Part shown: in pieces, positions 1 to 8,748 of the stretch
How the letters are laid out: each line of letters opens with the position of its first letter
Numbering within the stretch: the first letter of the stretch is position 1
Assembly (NCBI GenBank): GCA_028287305.1
Contig: JAQBPX010000014.1
Coordinates: forward strand, 62,001-126,000
Reading direction: 5' to 3'
Source of the DNA: Gemmatimonadota bacterium
GTDB taxonomy: Bacteria; Gemmatimonadota; Gemmatimonadetes; Gemmatimonadales; Gemmatimonadaceae
Length of the DNA: 64,000 bases
Notes under the pieces: model-generated
What the model was told of the DNA's origin: nothing
Databases searched by the model: none
What the model saw: the letters and a program-made list of their open reading frames with translations, nothing else
Made by a program: the position numbers and the translations under genes

Positions 1-491
1 GCGCCGAGGAAGCGGGCGTCGCCTTCCTTCTTGTCGTGCAGCGCGACACTCGCCAGCAGCGCGAACGCCGCGCGCTTCTCGAACTCCGCCTTGCGCGAGG
101 ACCACTTCGCGATGCGTCCCCAGGCGTGCGGCGTCTTGTCGAAGAGGTGAAAGCAGGGCGTGTCGCAGATGGCCCAGTTGTCGAAGTCGCGGCACCAGTC
201 ATCCATCTGTCGCACGGTCACCTGCCCGGGGTCGTCCACGAAGCTGGCCATCATCCGCGCCTCGTAGCGGCCGGACTCCCAGAGCGCGAGGGCCACGTCG
301 TGATTGCGTCCCACCTTCTTCGCATGCGCGCGAATGTCCGCCACGCTCACGCCAAAGGCGCTGTCGGTGGTGATCGCGTAGCGCGCGAGGCCGTCCCGGT
401 TCTTCTTCGTGCCTGTGCGCTCCAGCCAGGCCAGCGCCTCCTTCACGATGACCGCTGTCGTGGCCTTCGGGGACCTGGGTTCGGGTGGCAT
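1..491 (-). CDS. DNA alkylation repair protein (AlkD-like), partial
   Basis: The frame is open to the left edge, so the C-terminus is missing; about 163 residues are visible. It starts MPPEPRSPKATTAV and contains the stretches KNRDGLARYAITT, FGVSVADIRAHAKKVG, LALWESGRYEARMMA, MDDWCRDFDNWAICD and WSSRKAEFEKRAAFALLA. These are the HEAT-like helical repeats typical of the AlkC/AlkD DNA glycosylase family, which removes bulky alkylated bases in the cytoplasm. The ATG at 489-491 is the first in frame. It is divergent from the SecY-like gene, with 68 bp between them that would hold both promoters. Family assignment is by remembered motif similarity and I am fairly sure of it. Confidence 0.85.
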   Translation of the reverse strand, partial: MPPEPRSPKATTAVIVKEALAWLERTGTKKNRDGLARYAITTDSAFGVSVADIRAHAKKVGRNHDVALALWESGRYEARMMASFVDDPGQVTVRQMDDWCRDFDNWAICDTPCFHLFDKTPHAWGRIAKWSSRKAEFEKRAAFALLASVALHDKKEGDARFLG

Positions 492-559
492 GCGGCAATC
501 GTCGCGCCCCAACCGCCCTCGGTCAAGCGGGATTGCCCGAGGCGCTGCATATTCTCGCG

Positions 560-1144
560 ATGAGCCGCTTCTCCATACCAGGGCCCTGGCGACGCGTGGG
601 CCTCGCGCTCGGCGGGCTGCTGTTCCTCGACCTCGGCACCCGCGTGGCCATGCCTCGCATCGATGGTCGCGTGCTCGCCGAGTGGTTCAACGGCGGCCAC
701 GGAGGATGGCTTCTCGGCCTCTACGATCGGTTGACCGCCGGCGGATTGTCGCACGGCGGATGGCTGGCGCTGGGGATCATGCCGTACGTGTCGGCGCGCA
801 TCTTGATGCGACTCGCGGGACTGCAGCATCGCATCCGCGCCACGCGCGTGCTGACGCTGGTGCTTGCAGCCACGCAGTCCTATGGATTCGCGCGCTGGGC
901 GGAGCACGTCCCAGGCGCAGTCGCAACTCCGGGCGACGCGTTCGTGCGCGCCACCGTGGTGACGCTCACCGCCGGCACGCTGGTGCTGATGTGGATGCAC
1001 GAGAAGCTCACGGGGCGCGGCACTGCATCCCCCGATGCGCGCGGAGCTTCACCGCAGTTGAATGAGGGCCTTCCCCAGGCGCAGCCGATCGCGCGGCCGG
1101 AGAACGTCTCCCAGCCGCACCGACCAGTCCCCACCCCAGTCTGA
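560..1144 (+). CDS. SecY-like N-terminal half protein (TM1-4 only)
   Basis: 194 residues that follow the order of the first half of the SecY translocon channel. TM1 with the start of the plug region is at about residues 12-45 (LGTRVAMPRIDGRVLAEWF). The glycine-rich loop and TM2 follow at 50-88, with ALGIMPYVSARILMRL matching the SecY hallmark ALGIMPYISASI. TM3 is about 95-112 (TRVLTLVLAATQSYGFA) and TM4 about 128-154 (VVTLTAGTLVLMWMHEKLTGRG, matching the SecY block that ends LGEQITERG). The protein then stops after a 40-residue proline-rich tail, where SecY would have six more helices. The cytoplasmic loop between TM2 and TM3 is also shortened. The ATG at 560 is preferred because SecY similarity begins right after it. 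The next gene starts 8 bp downstream. Function unknown. Confidence 0.8.
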   Translation: MSRFSIPGPWRRVGLALGGLLFLDLGTRVAMPRIDGRVLAEWFNGGHGGWLLGLYDRLTAGGLSHGGWLALGIMPYVSARILMRLAGLQHRIRATRVLTLVLAATQSYGFARWAEHVPGAVATPGDAFVRATVVTLTAGTLVLMWMHEKLTGRGTASPDARGASPQLNEGLPQAQPIARPENVSQPHRPVPTPV

Positions 1145-1152
1145 TCTTCCTC

Positions 1153-4100
1153 ATGCTCAAGCTCGTTCGTCCCGCCCTCGCACTCCTCCTGCTCGGCGCC
1201 TCGGCTCACGCCCAGCAATACGACCAGCTCAAGTACCGCTACATCGGGCCGGAGGGAAACCGCGTGACCTCGGTGGCGGGCGTGGGCGGCGACGTCATGA
1301 CGTATTACGCCGGCGCGGCGTCGGGCGGACTCTGGAAGACCACCGACGGCGGCGTGCACTGGGCCCCGATGTTCGACAAGGAGGTCGTGTCGTCCATCGG
1401 CTCAGTGACGGTCGCACCGAGCGACCCGAACGTCGTGTGGGTGGGCACGGGCGAGCCGTTCATCCGCTCGCACGTCTCGATCGGCTGGGGGATGTACAAG
1501 TCCACCGACGCCGGCCGCAGCTGGACGCGCTCGGGACTCGACAACACGGGCCGCATCTCGCGCATCGTGGTGCACCCCACGAATCCCGACATCGTCTACG
1601 TCGCCGCGCTCGGCACCGCCTACGGTCCGCAGCCGGACCGCGGGATCTTTCGCACGACGGACGGTGGCAAGTCGTGGGAGAAGGTGCTCTTCGTCAACGA
1701 CTCGACGGGCGCCGCGGACATCATCATGGATCCCAACAACCCGCGCATCCTCTACGCGGGGATGTGGCAGGTGGAAGTGCACACCTGGGGTCGCACCTCC
1801 GGTGGCGCCGGCAGCGGCATCTGGAAGTCGCTCGACGGTGGCACCACCTGGAAGCGCCTCACCGCGCACGGCCTGCCCGAGAAGCCGATCGGCAAGATCG
1901 GGCTCGGCATGAGCAGGGCGAACTCCGACCGCATCTACGCGCTCATCGAGACCGGCGACGGCATTCCGTCGGTGGTGTCGCCGGATCCTGCCACGGGGCG
2001 GCTCTTTCGCTCGGATGACGCAGGCGCCACCTGGAAGGTGATGAGCTCCGACCTCCAGCTCGCCGGCCGCACCGCGTACTACAACCGCTTCGGCGTGACG
2101 CCGGACAACGCAGACGAGGCCTACTTCCTCAGCGCGAACTGGGCGAAGACGCTCGATGGCGGCAAGACGATCATCGACCCGCCCATCCAGGAAATTGCCG
2201 GCGGGGATCACCACGACATCTGGTTCGACCCCACCAATGGCAACCGGGCGATCGTCAGCCATGACGGCGGCATCTCGATCACGCAGAACCGCGGCAGGAG
2301 CTGGCTGCGACGCGAGCTTCCCATCGCGCAGATGTACCACGCGACCACCGACACCCGCATCCCCTACACCGTCTGCGGCAACCGGCAGGACGGACCCAGC
2401 GCGTGCGGCCCGAGCAACACGCGCACCCGCGCGCAGCTGTTCGGCGACGCGGGACAGGGCGTGATCTCACGCGGCGCATGGGTCTCCGTTGGAGGCGGCG
2501 AGAGCGGCTGGGCCACCCCCGACCCCACCGACAATGACCTCATCTGGTCGAGCGCCTCCGGCTACGGCTCGGAGGGCGGCGTCGTCTCCCGCTACGACGT
2601 GAAGACAGGCATCGCGACCTACTCGGACGTATGGCCGCTGTCGACCATCGGCTGGTCGGCCGACTCGCTGAAGTACCGCTTCGTCTGGACCTTTCCGCTC
2701 ACGATCAGCCCGCACGACCACAATCGCGTTTACGTCGGGTCGCAGTACGTGATGGCGACGAGTGACGGGGGCCGCTCCTGGCAGGAGATCTCGCCTGACC
2801 TCACGCGCAACGACAAGTCGCGCCAGGTGCGCTCGGGCGGCCTCACGCCCGACAACATCGGCGTCGAGTACGCCGGCGTGGTGTTCGCCATCGCCGAGTC
2901 GAGGCTCGAGAAGGGGCTGATCTGGGCGGGCACGAACGACGGGCTGGTGCAGCTCACGCGCGACGATGGCAGGACGTGGACGAACGTCACGAAGAACATC
3001 CCGGGCATGCCGGAGTGGGGCACGGTGTCGAACATCGAACCGAGTCGCTACGCGGCCGGCACGGCGTACCTCACGGTGGACGCGCACCAGGTGAACAACC
3101 GCGACCCGTGGATCTACAGGACCACCGATTACGGCCGCACCTTCACGCTGATCGTGAACGGTATCCCGAAGTCGCCGCTCTCGTACGCGCACGTGGTGCG
3201 CGAGGATCCCGTGCGCCGCGGGTTGCTCTACGCCGGCACCGAGAACGGCTTGTACGCGTCCTGGGATGATGGCGCCAGCTGGCAGCCGCTGCAGGGCAAC
3301 CTGCCGCATGCGCCGGTCTACTGGATCACGGTGCAGGAACACTTCTCGGACCTGGTGGTGGCCACGTATGGCCGTGGCTTCTGGATCCTGGACGACATCA
3401 CGCCCCTGCGCACCGTCCGCGATGTCGCGGCGAAGGACGTGCACCTCTTCGCCCCGCGCTTCGCCTATCGCTACAAGACCGCCGAGGCGCGGTGGATGCC
3501 CATCGAGGACATGACCGCCGGCGATGACCCGCCGTATGGAGCCGCCCTGCACTTCTGGCTCAAGGCCGACGCGAAGGACTCGGTGACCTTTACCTTCACC
3601 GACGCGGCAGGCTACAACTGGCGCACGATGAAGGTGTCCGGCAAGGCGGGTCTCAACCGCGCCTGGTGGGACCTGGAGTCGGACCGCACGCGGGTGAGCA
3701 AGGTTCGCACGACGCCGCTCTATGCGCAGTCCAGCGGCATCGGCTTCGATGCGAAGCCCGCATCGTGGCTCGAGCGCCTGTCGATGATCGTGCCGCCCGG
3801 TACGTATACGATGAAGATGAACGCCAACGGGCAGGACTTCACCGAGAAGCTCGAGGTTCGCAAGGACCCGAACTACCCGGCGACGGACGCCGACATCGCG
3901 CAGAACATCGCTCGCACGCGGCTCGTGCTCGCCGACGTGGATTCCGCCGTGGCCACCATCAACACGGTGCAGGGCGTGCGCATCCAGCTCGTGGCGCTGC
4001 GCGAACTGCTCAAGGATGACCCGAAGGCGGCCGACCTGCGCGCCGCGGCCGATTCCCTGGAGAAGAAGTTCATCGCGCAGGAGGAGTTCCTCCGCCAGCT

Positions 4101-4347
4101 GCGCTACACGGGCCGCGGACAGGATGACGTGCGCTGGCCGATGCGCATCTCCGAGCAGCTCGTGTTCCTCGGCGGCACGCTGAGGGGCGCCGACCAGGCG
4201 CCCACCACGCAGCAGGTGACGGTCGCCAACCTGCTGCACGCGCAGCTCGGCGAGGTGAAGGGGCGCATCGACGTGCTGCTGGACAAGGACCTCGCCGCCT
4301 TCAACGAGCGCCTCCGGCAGCGCAAGCTGGCGAGCGTGATCTTCTAG
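1153..4347 (+). CDS. Exported BNR/Asp-box repeat protein (sortilin/VPS10-like propeller)
   Basis: 1064 residues. A Sec signal peptide (MLKLVRPALALLLLGASAHA, cleavage near AHA-QQ) is followed by a long beta-propeller region. It holds at least eight Asp-box motifs of the form S/T-x-D-x-G-x-x-W/F, for example TTDGGVHW, STDAGRSW, TTDGGKSW, SLDGGTTW, SDDAGATW, TSDGGRSW, TRDDGRTW and SWDDGASW. The last propeller motif, YGRGFWILDDITPL (about residue 745), is followed by a beta-rich domain and an alpha-helical C-terminus. Proteins of this architecture are usually annotated as glycosyl hydrolase or sortilin-like. No catalytic residues can be assigned, so binding or secreted hydrolase activity is open. 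The gene lies 8 bp after the SecY-like gene, suggesting cotranscription. Its stop overlaps the convergent kinase gene by 4 bp. Confidence 0.9.
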   Translation: MLKLVRPALALLLLGASAHAQQYDQLKYRYIGPEGNRVTSVAGVGGDVMTYYAGAASGGLWKTTDGGVHWAPMFDKEVVSSIGSVTVAPSDPNVVWVGTGEPFIRSHVSIGWGMYKSTDAGRSWTRSGLDNTGRISRIVVHPTNPDIVYVAALGTAYGPQPDRGIFRTTDGGKSWEKVLFVNDSTGAADIIMDPNNPRILYAGMWQVEVHTWGRTSGGAGSGIWKSLDGGTTWKRLTAHGLPEKPIGKIGLGMSRANSDRIYALIETGDGIPSVVSPDPATGRLFRSDDAGATWKVMSSDLQLAGRTAYYNRFGVTPDNADEAYFLSANWAKTLDGGKTIIDPPIQEIAGGDHHDIWFDPTNGNRAIVSHDGGISITQNRGRSWLRRELPIAQMYHATTDTRIPYTVCGNRQDGPSACGPSNTRTRAQLFGDAGQGVISRGAWVSVGGGESGWATPDPTDNDLIWSSASGYGSEGGVVSRYDVKTGIATYSDVWPLSTIGWSADSLKYRFVWTFPLTISPHDHNRVYVGSQYVMATSDGGRSWQEISPDLTRNDKSRQVRSGGLTPDNIGVEYAGVVFAIAESRLEKGLIWAGTNDGLVQLTRDDGRTWTNVTKNIPGMPEWGTVSNIEPSRYAAGTAYLTVDAHQVNNRDPWIYRTTDYGRTFTLIVNGIPKSPLSYAHVVREDPVRRGLLYAGTENGLYASWDDGASWQPLQGNLPHAPVYWITVQEHFSDLVVATYGRGFWILDDITPLRTVRDVAAKDVHLFAPRFAYRYKTAEARWMPIEDMTAGDDPPYGAALHFWLKADAKDSVTFTFTDAAGYNWRTMKVSGKAGLNRAWWDLESDRTRVSKVRTTPLYAQSSGIGFDAKPASWLERLSMIVPPGTYTMKMNANGQDFTEKLEVRKDPNYPATDADIAQNIARTRLVLADVDSAVATINTVQGVRIQLVALRELLKDDPKAADLRAAADSLEKKFIAQEEFLRQLRYTGRGQDDVRWPMRISEQLVFLGGTLRGADQAPTTQQVTVANLLHAQLGEVKGRIDVLLDKDLAAFNERLRQRKLASVIF

Positions 4348-6608
4348 GACTCCGCCCGCAGTACACGGTCGAGCATTGCGAGCATCGTCTCGGCCGTGTA
4401 CGGCTTGGGAATGAAGTCGGTGACGCCGGCGTCCACGGCGCCGAGGATGCTGGCGTTCGAGGCGAAGCCGCTGGAGGCGATGATCTTCACCCGCGGGTCG
4501 ATGGACTTGAGCGCGACGATGGTCGCGGGACCGTCCATCACCGGCATCGCCATGTCCGTGAGCACCACGGCGATCTCCGCGCGGTGTTGCGCGTACTTCG
4601 CGATGGCTTCCGCGCCATTCGAGGCGAGCATGGTGCGATAGCCGAAGCGCTCGAGCGTGGCCCTGGTGATGGTGCGGATTGCTTCCTCGTCATCCACCAC
4701 CAGCACCAGGGCACCGTTGCCGCGAAATACCGGCGTTGCGGCTGCTTCCCCCGGCACCTGTCCGGCGTCGCCGGTGATGGCCGGCAGGTACACCCTGAAG
4801 GTGGTGCCGTGGCCCGGCTCGCTGTACACGTGCACGAAGCCACCGTGGCTCTTGAGGATGGCGAGCGAGGTGGACAGGCCAAGGCCCGTGCCCTTCCCCA
4901 CCTCCTTGGTGGTGAAGAACGGCTCGAAGATGCGCTCGCGCAGCTCCGGTGGGATTCCGGTGCCGCTGTCGGCGATCGTGATGCAGACGTGGGCGGCCGG
5001 CCTGGCGTCGATGTTCATCGAGGCGTACGTCTCGTCGAGCACCTTGTTCTCCATGGTGACGGTGAGCGTTCCACCGTCGGGCATGGCATCACGCGCATTC
5101 ACGCAGAGGTTCATGAAGACCTGGTGCAGCTGCGTCGCGTCGCCCTTCGCCTTCCACAGCCCTTCCGCCGCGCTGAAGCGGACCTCGATCGACTTGGGGA
5201 AGGTTTCGCGCATGACCTTCAGCAGGTCGCGCATCACGACGGCGGGATCGAGCGATGCCTGCTTGCCCGTGACACCTCGCGCAAACGAAAGGACCTGCTG
5301 CACCAGCGCGGCGCCCCGCACCGCGCTGTCGTGCATGGTCTGCAGGAACGAGAGGTGCTCCGGGTCGGTGATCTCCTCCTGCAGCACGCCGGTGGCCATG
5401 AGGATGGGCGCGAGCACGTTGTTGAGGTCGTGCGCGATCCCGCCCGCCAGCGTGCCGATGCTCTCCATGCGCTGCACGCGAAGGAACTGCTGCTCGAGCT
5501 TCTTGCGCTCGGTCAGGTCCACCACGAAGGCCACGCCCTCCCGGTCGCCATTGAGCGTGGCCGATCCCACGAGCACGGGAATGCGCGTGCCGTCCTTGCG
5601 CAGGTATTCCTTCTCGTACGGGGTGCTCACGCCCCGCTCGAGCATCTCGGCGCCGCGCCGCGCGGTGACCTCGGCATACTCGGGCGGCGTGATGTTGTTC
5701 CAGTCGACGCGGCCGGCGACGAGGTCCTCGCGCGTGTAGCCGAGCATGTCGAGGAACGCATCGTTGGCATCGGTCACGCCGCCATCCCTGCTCCAGAACA
5801 TCACGCCCTGCAGCCGCGAGTCCACCATCAGGCGGAAGCGCTTCGTCGCCTGCTTCTGCTGTGTGATGTCGCGCGCAACCTTTGACGCGCCGATGATCGT
5901 GCCCGTCGCGTCGCGAATGGGGGATGACGTCACCGACACGTCGAGCAGGCTCCCGTCCTTGCGGCGGCGCACCGTCTCGAAGTGCCGCACTCCCTCGCCT
6001 CGGCGAATCCGGTCGAGGATCTCATCCGCCTCATGCTGCCGCTCCGGTGGAATCAGCCTCCGGATCGATTGCCCAACCATCTCATCCTCGACGTAGCCGA
6101 AGATGCGCTGCGCTCCCGCATTCCACGATGTCACGATCCCGTCGAGCGTCTTGCCGATGATCGCGTCATCCGACGACTCCACGATCGCGGCCAGCCTGCT
6201 GGCGGCCGCCTCCGCCTGCTTGCGCGCGGTGATGTCCACGAACGTCGAGATGATGTGCGGCTCGCCCCACAGCTCCACGATCTCGGACGCGAGCAGCACC
6301 GAGCGCAGCTCGCCGTGCGACGTCGCCAGCTGCACCTCGTTGTCGCGGAGCCGGCCCGCGCGCTCCAGGTGGGCGCGAAGGGACTGGGCCGTCATGGAAT
6401 CGATGATGCCAAGGGACGCCGTGCTCTGGCCGACGGCCTCCCGCCGAGTCCAGCCAAAGAGCTCGGTGAAGGCGTCGTTGACGTCGACGATCACGCGGTC
6501 GCTCGAGCGAAGGATGGCCATGCCAACGGGACAGCTCGCGAACACGCGCAGGAGCGCCTCGTGCCCACCTTCAGGGTGCTCCTGCGGCCCTCCGTGGGGC
6601 GGTCTCAT
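4344..6608 (-). CDS. Hybrid sensor histidine kinase with three PAS domains and a receiver
   Basis: 754 residues with no membrane segment, so probably a cytoplasmic sensor. Three PAS/PAC units occupy about 18-130, 140-252 and 258-370; typical PAC ends are FVDITARKQAE, VARDITQQKQA and VVDLTERKKLE. HisKA carries the phospho-acceptor H393 in GGIAHDLNNVLAPI. The ATPase domain (about 440-625) shows the N box (NLCVNARDAMPDGG), G1 (DSGTGIP) and G2 (GKGTGLGLS). A C-terminal receiver domain (about 637-752) has the acidic pair DDEE, the phospho-acceptor D685 (VVLTDMAMP) and K in IPKPY. It would autophosphorylate and pass phosphate to its own receiver and then to an unidentified partner. No response regulator gene is adjacent. 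Confidence 0.95.
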   Translation of the reverse strand: MRPPHGGPQEHPEGGHEALLRVFASCPVGMAILRSSDRVIVDVNDAFTELFGWTRREAVGQSTASLGIIDSMTAQSLRAHLERAGRLRDNEVQLATSHGELRSVLLASEIVELWGEPHIISTFVDITARKQAEAAASRLAAIVESSDDAIIGKTLDGIVTSWNAGAQRIFGYVEDEMVGQSIRRLIPPERQHEADEILDRIRRGEGVRHFETVRRRKDGSLLDVSVTSSPIRDATGTIIGASKVARDITQQKQATKRFRLMVDSRLQGVMFWSRDGGVTDANDAFLDMLGYTREDLVAGRVDWNNITPPEYAEVTARRGAEMLERGVSTPYEKEYLRKDGTRIPVLVGSATLNGDREGVAFVVDLTERKKLEQQFLRVQRMESIGTLAGGIAHDLNNVLAPILMATGVLQEEITDPEHLSFLQTMHDSAVRGAALVQQVLSFARGVTGKQASLDPAVVMRDLLKVMRETFPKSIEVRFSAAEGLWKAKGDATQLHQVFMNLCVNARDAMPDGGTLTVTMENKVLDETYASMNIDARPAAHVCITIADSGTGIPPELRERIFEPFFTTKEVGKGTGLGLSTSLAILKSHGGFVHVYSEPGHGTTFRVYLPAITGDAGQVPGEAAATPVFRGNGALVLVVDDEEAIRTITRATLERFGYRTMLASNGAEAIAKYAQHRAEIAVVLTDMAMPVMDGPATIVALKSIDPRVKIIASSGFASNASILGAVDAGVTDFIPKPYTAETMLAMLDRVLRAES

Positions 6609-6797
6609 GGAATTCTCGAGCGCCTGGGGAAGAGGCAGGGACGCACTGCACGGTTCGTCCCACGATCCCGTACCATTCGCCCCGCCTGTTTATAACGCAA
6701 GAGTTTTTATGTACGGTGGGACGGCTGATCTCCATTGCTGCGCAGAGCCCTCCCGGGGCACCTTCTCTCCGTGAGCCAGACCCTCCTCGACTCGCTG

Positions 6798-7367
6798 ATG
6801 CCCACCTTCGACGTGGTCGAGCGCCACGGGCGGACGGTGCGCGCGCCGATCGACGCGACCTGGGCCGCGCTTTTCACCACCGATTTCGCCTCGAGCGGGA
6901 TCCTCCGGGCGCTCCTGGGCCTTCGCGCGCTTCCCGGTGTCCTGCTGCAGGGGCCCGCCGGATGGAACGCCCTCCGCGCACGCTCCGCAAAGCCAATCAC
7001 CCTCTCCACCCTGGAGTCCAGCGGGTTCACGCGCATTGCCGAACGGCCGCCAACGGAGCTGGTGTTCGGCGTCCAGGGAAAATTCTGGACGATCTCCGCC
7101 GCGCGCTGCACGCTCTCCGCCACCGACTTTCTCGACACACCGCCCCACGCCGGCACCGCACGCGCCGCGTGGAACTTCGAGCTCTCCAGCGAGTCGCCCG
7201 GCGTCACGCGCGTCACGACCGAGACCCGCGTGCTCTGCGCCGACGCACACGCGCGCCGTCGCTTCCTTCCGTACTGGGCGGTGGTCCGGCCCGGCAGCGG
7301 CATCATCCGCCACGCCATGCTCAACCGGCTGCGGGAGCACGCAGAAGACCTTAATTTTCGGCAATGA
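6798..7367 (+). CDS. SRPBCC-like hypothetical protein
   Basis: About 189 residues from the ATG at 6798 (MPTFDVVERHGRTVRAPIDA). An in-frame GTG at 6771 and a TTG at 6735 are alternative starts, and no strong ribosome site separates them. The pattern of an N-terminal PIDATWAAL segment, strands around ELVFGVQGKFWTI, a central AWNFELSSESPG strand pair and a long C-terminal helix is compatible with the helix-grip SRPBCC/polyketide-cyclase fold. It carries no diagnostic catalytic motif. Its stop overlaps the start of the carbonic anhydrase gene (ATGA at 7364-7367), so the two are translationally coupled. Existence as a gene is well supported by this overlap; the fold is only an inference. Confidence 0.7.
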   Translation: MPTFDVVERHGRTVRAPIDATWAALFTTDFASSGILRALLGLRALPGVLLQGPAGWNALRARSAKPITLSTLESSGFTRIAERPPTELVFGVQGKFWTISAARCTLSATDFLDTPPHAGTARAAWNFELSSESPGVTRVTTETRVLCADAHARRRFLPYWAVVRPGSGIIRHAMLNRLREHAEDLNFRQ

Positions 7368-7981
7368 TTCCTGCGCTCGAAGCACTCGATCGGCTCAAGG
7401 CCGGCAACCTCCGGTTTGCCAAGAACGCGCGAGGTGAAACGTTCGTCAGTCACTCCCAGCTCGCCGAACTCGCCAGCGGCCAGGAGCCATTCGCCATCAT
7501 CCTGGGATGCTCCGACTCGCGCGTGCCTGCCGAGATCGTGTTCGACCAGGGACTCGGCGACCTTTTCGTGATACGAGTGGCCGGCAACATCGTGGCGCCG
7601 TCGCAGGTGGGGAGCGTGGAGTTCGGCGCCGAGCGCTTCAAGGTTCGCCTGGTGGTGGTGCTGGGGCACTCGGGGTGCGGGGCCATCACCGCCACGCTGG
7701 AGGCCATGCAGCGCCCCGATGAGAACCAGAGCCACAACCTCCGCAGCATCGTGGACCGCGTTCGTCCCTCAATCGCGGGGCTCCTCAAGACCGAGCTGCG
7801 CAACGACCTCGACGCGCTCATGGCCGAGGCCGTGCGCGCCAACATTCGCACGTCGGTGGATCACCTGCGCCACGGCTCGGAGCTGCTCGAGCAGTTGATC
7901 CAGCGCGAAGGCCTGCTCATCGTGGGCGCCGAATACTCCCTGGAAACGGGGATCGTGGACTTTTTCGAAGTGGGCGCGTAG
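7364..7981 (+). CDS. Beta-class carbonic anhydrase
   Basis: 205 residues, a normal length for a bacterial beta-carbonic anhydrase, which interconverts CO2 and bicarbonate in the cytoplasm. All zinc-site and active-site residues are present: C49 with D51/R53 in GCSDSRVP, then H102 and C105 in LGHSGCGA. The flanking blocks FVIRVAGNIV and GSVEFGAE also fit the family. The ATG at 7364 overlaps the stop of the preceding SRPBCC-like gene by ATGA, which fixes the start and implies coupled translation. The gene ends 14 bp before the convergent ABC permease gene. Confidence 0.95.
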   Translation: MIPALEALDRLKAGNLRFAKNARGETFVSHSQLAELASGQEPFAIILGCSDSRVPAEIVFDQGLGDLFVIRVAGNIVAPSQVGSVEFGAERFKVRLVVVLGHSGCGAITATLEAMQRPDENQSHNLRSIVDRVRPSIAGLLKTELRNDLDALMAEAVRANIRTSVDHLRHGSELLEQLIQREGLLIVGAEYSLETGIVDFFEVGA

Positions 7982-7995
7982 GCCGTTCCCTCTCG

Positions 7996-8742
7996 CTACT
8001 CCCAGCGAAACACGCGGGAGGAGATCGCGATGCACACCACGAAGGTGACGACCAGCGCGCCCACGTCGCCCAGGTGCGCGAGCCAGCCCTCGTTGCGCCA
8101 GATCCCCTCGAGCAGGTTGACGACGTAGGTGAGCGGCAGCACGCGCGCGAGGGCGCGCAGTGCCGGCGGCAGCTGCGCCAGCGGGACGAAGATCCCCGAG
8201 AGGCCGATCATCGGGTAGAGGACCAGCGCACCCACCGGCTGCGCGAAGCGCGCCGTGGGGACGATGCTCGCGATCACGAAGCCGAGCGAGAGGATGCTCC
8301 ACGCGCTGAGCAGCAGCGCGAGCGCAAAGCTGAACAGCGGCACGTGCGCATCGGTGGTGAAGTAGCGCTTCCCCGCCAGGATCATCAGCGCCATGGTGAA
8401 CGCCGTGAGCAGCAGCTTCACCAGCACGTGCGCGGTGAGGATCGTGGGCGGCCGCAGCGGCGTGGCGCGCAGCCGCTTGAGGATGCCGCCCTCCCGATAG
8501 ATCGAGATGATCGTCACCAGCGAGAGCACGGCGCTGATGGCGATCAGCATGGATACGAGCACCGGAACGCCGCCCGGGCTGAGCACTCCGTCGCCCGGCA
8601 GCGCGCTCGTCGCGCTGACCCGCGGCAGCGACCTGCCGAGGAGCACGAACACGGCCACGGGAATGAACGTCCCGATGGCGCCGAGCGGCTCGCGCAGGAA
8701 GATCTTCGTCTCCAGCCAGGTCAGTTCCCAGAGTCCGCGCAT
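7996..8742 (-). CDS. ABC-2 type transporter permease
   Basis: 248 residues with about six hydrophobic segments: near 20-38, 58-78, 105-125, 138-160, 168-190 and 222-242. This is the layout of the ABC-2 permease family (drug, polysaccharide or lipid exporters). It starts MRGLWELTWLETKIFLREP, a typical N-terminal amphipathic helix of this family, and carries the usual IYREGGILKRLRATPLRP coupling-helix region. It lies 6 bp downstream of its ATPase gene (8749-9669) and certainly forms one exporter with it. The substrate cannot be told from sequence. Confidence 0.9.
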   Translation of the reverse strand: MRGLWELTWLETKIFLREPLGAIGTFIPVAVFVLLGRSLPRVSATSALPGDGVLSPGGVPVLVSMLIAISAVLSLVTIISIYREGGILKRLRATPLRPPTILTAHVLVKLLLTAFTMALMILAGKRYFTTDAHVPLFSFALALLLSAWSILSLGFVIASIVPTARFAQPVGALVLYPMIGLSGIFVPLAQLPPALRALARVLPLTYVVNLLEGIWRNEGWLAHLGDVGALVVTFVVCIAISSRVFRWE

Positions 8743-8748
8743 GGGGCC

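Noticed and set aside
2467-4239. Long open frame on the minus strand inside the BNR gene
   Set aside because: Its composition (His/Arg/Val-rich, no signal, no motif) is that of an antisense shadow in high-GC DNA; the plus-strand frame has a signal peptide and repeated Asp boxes.
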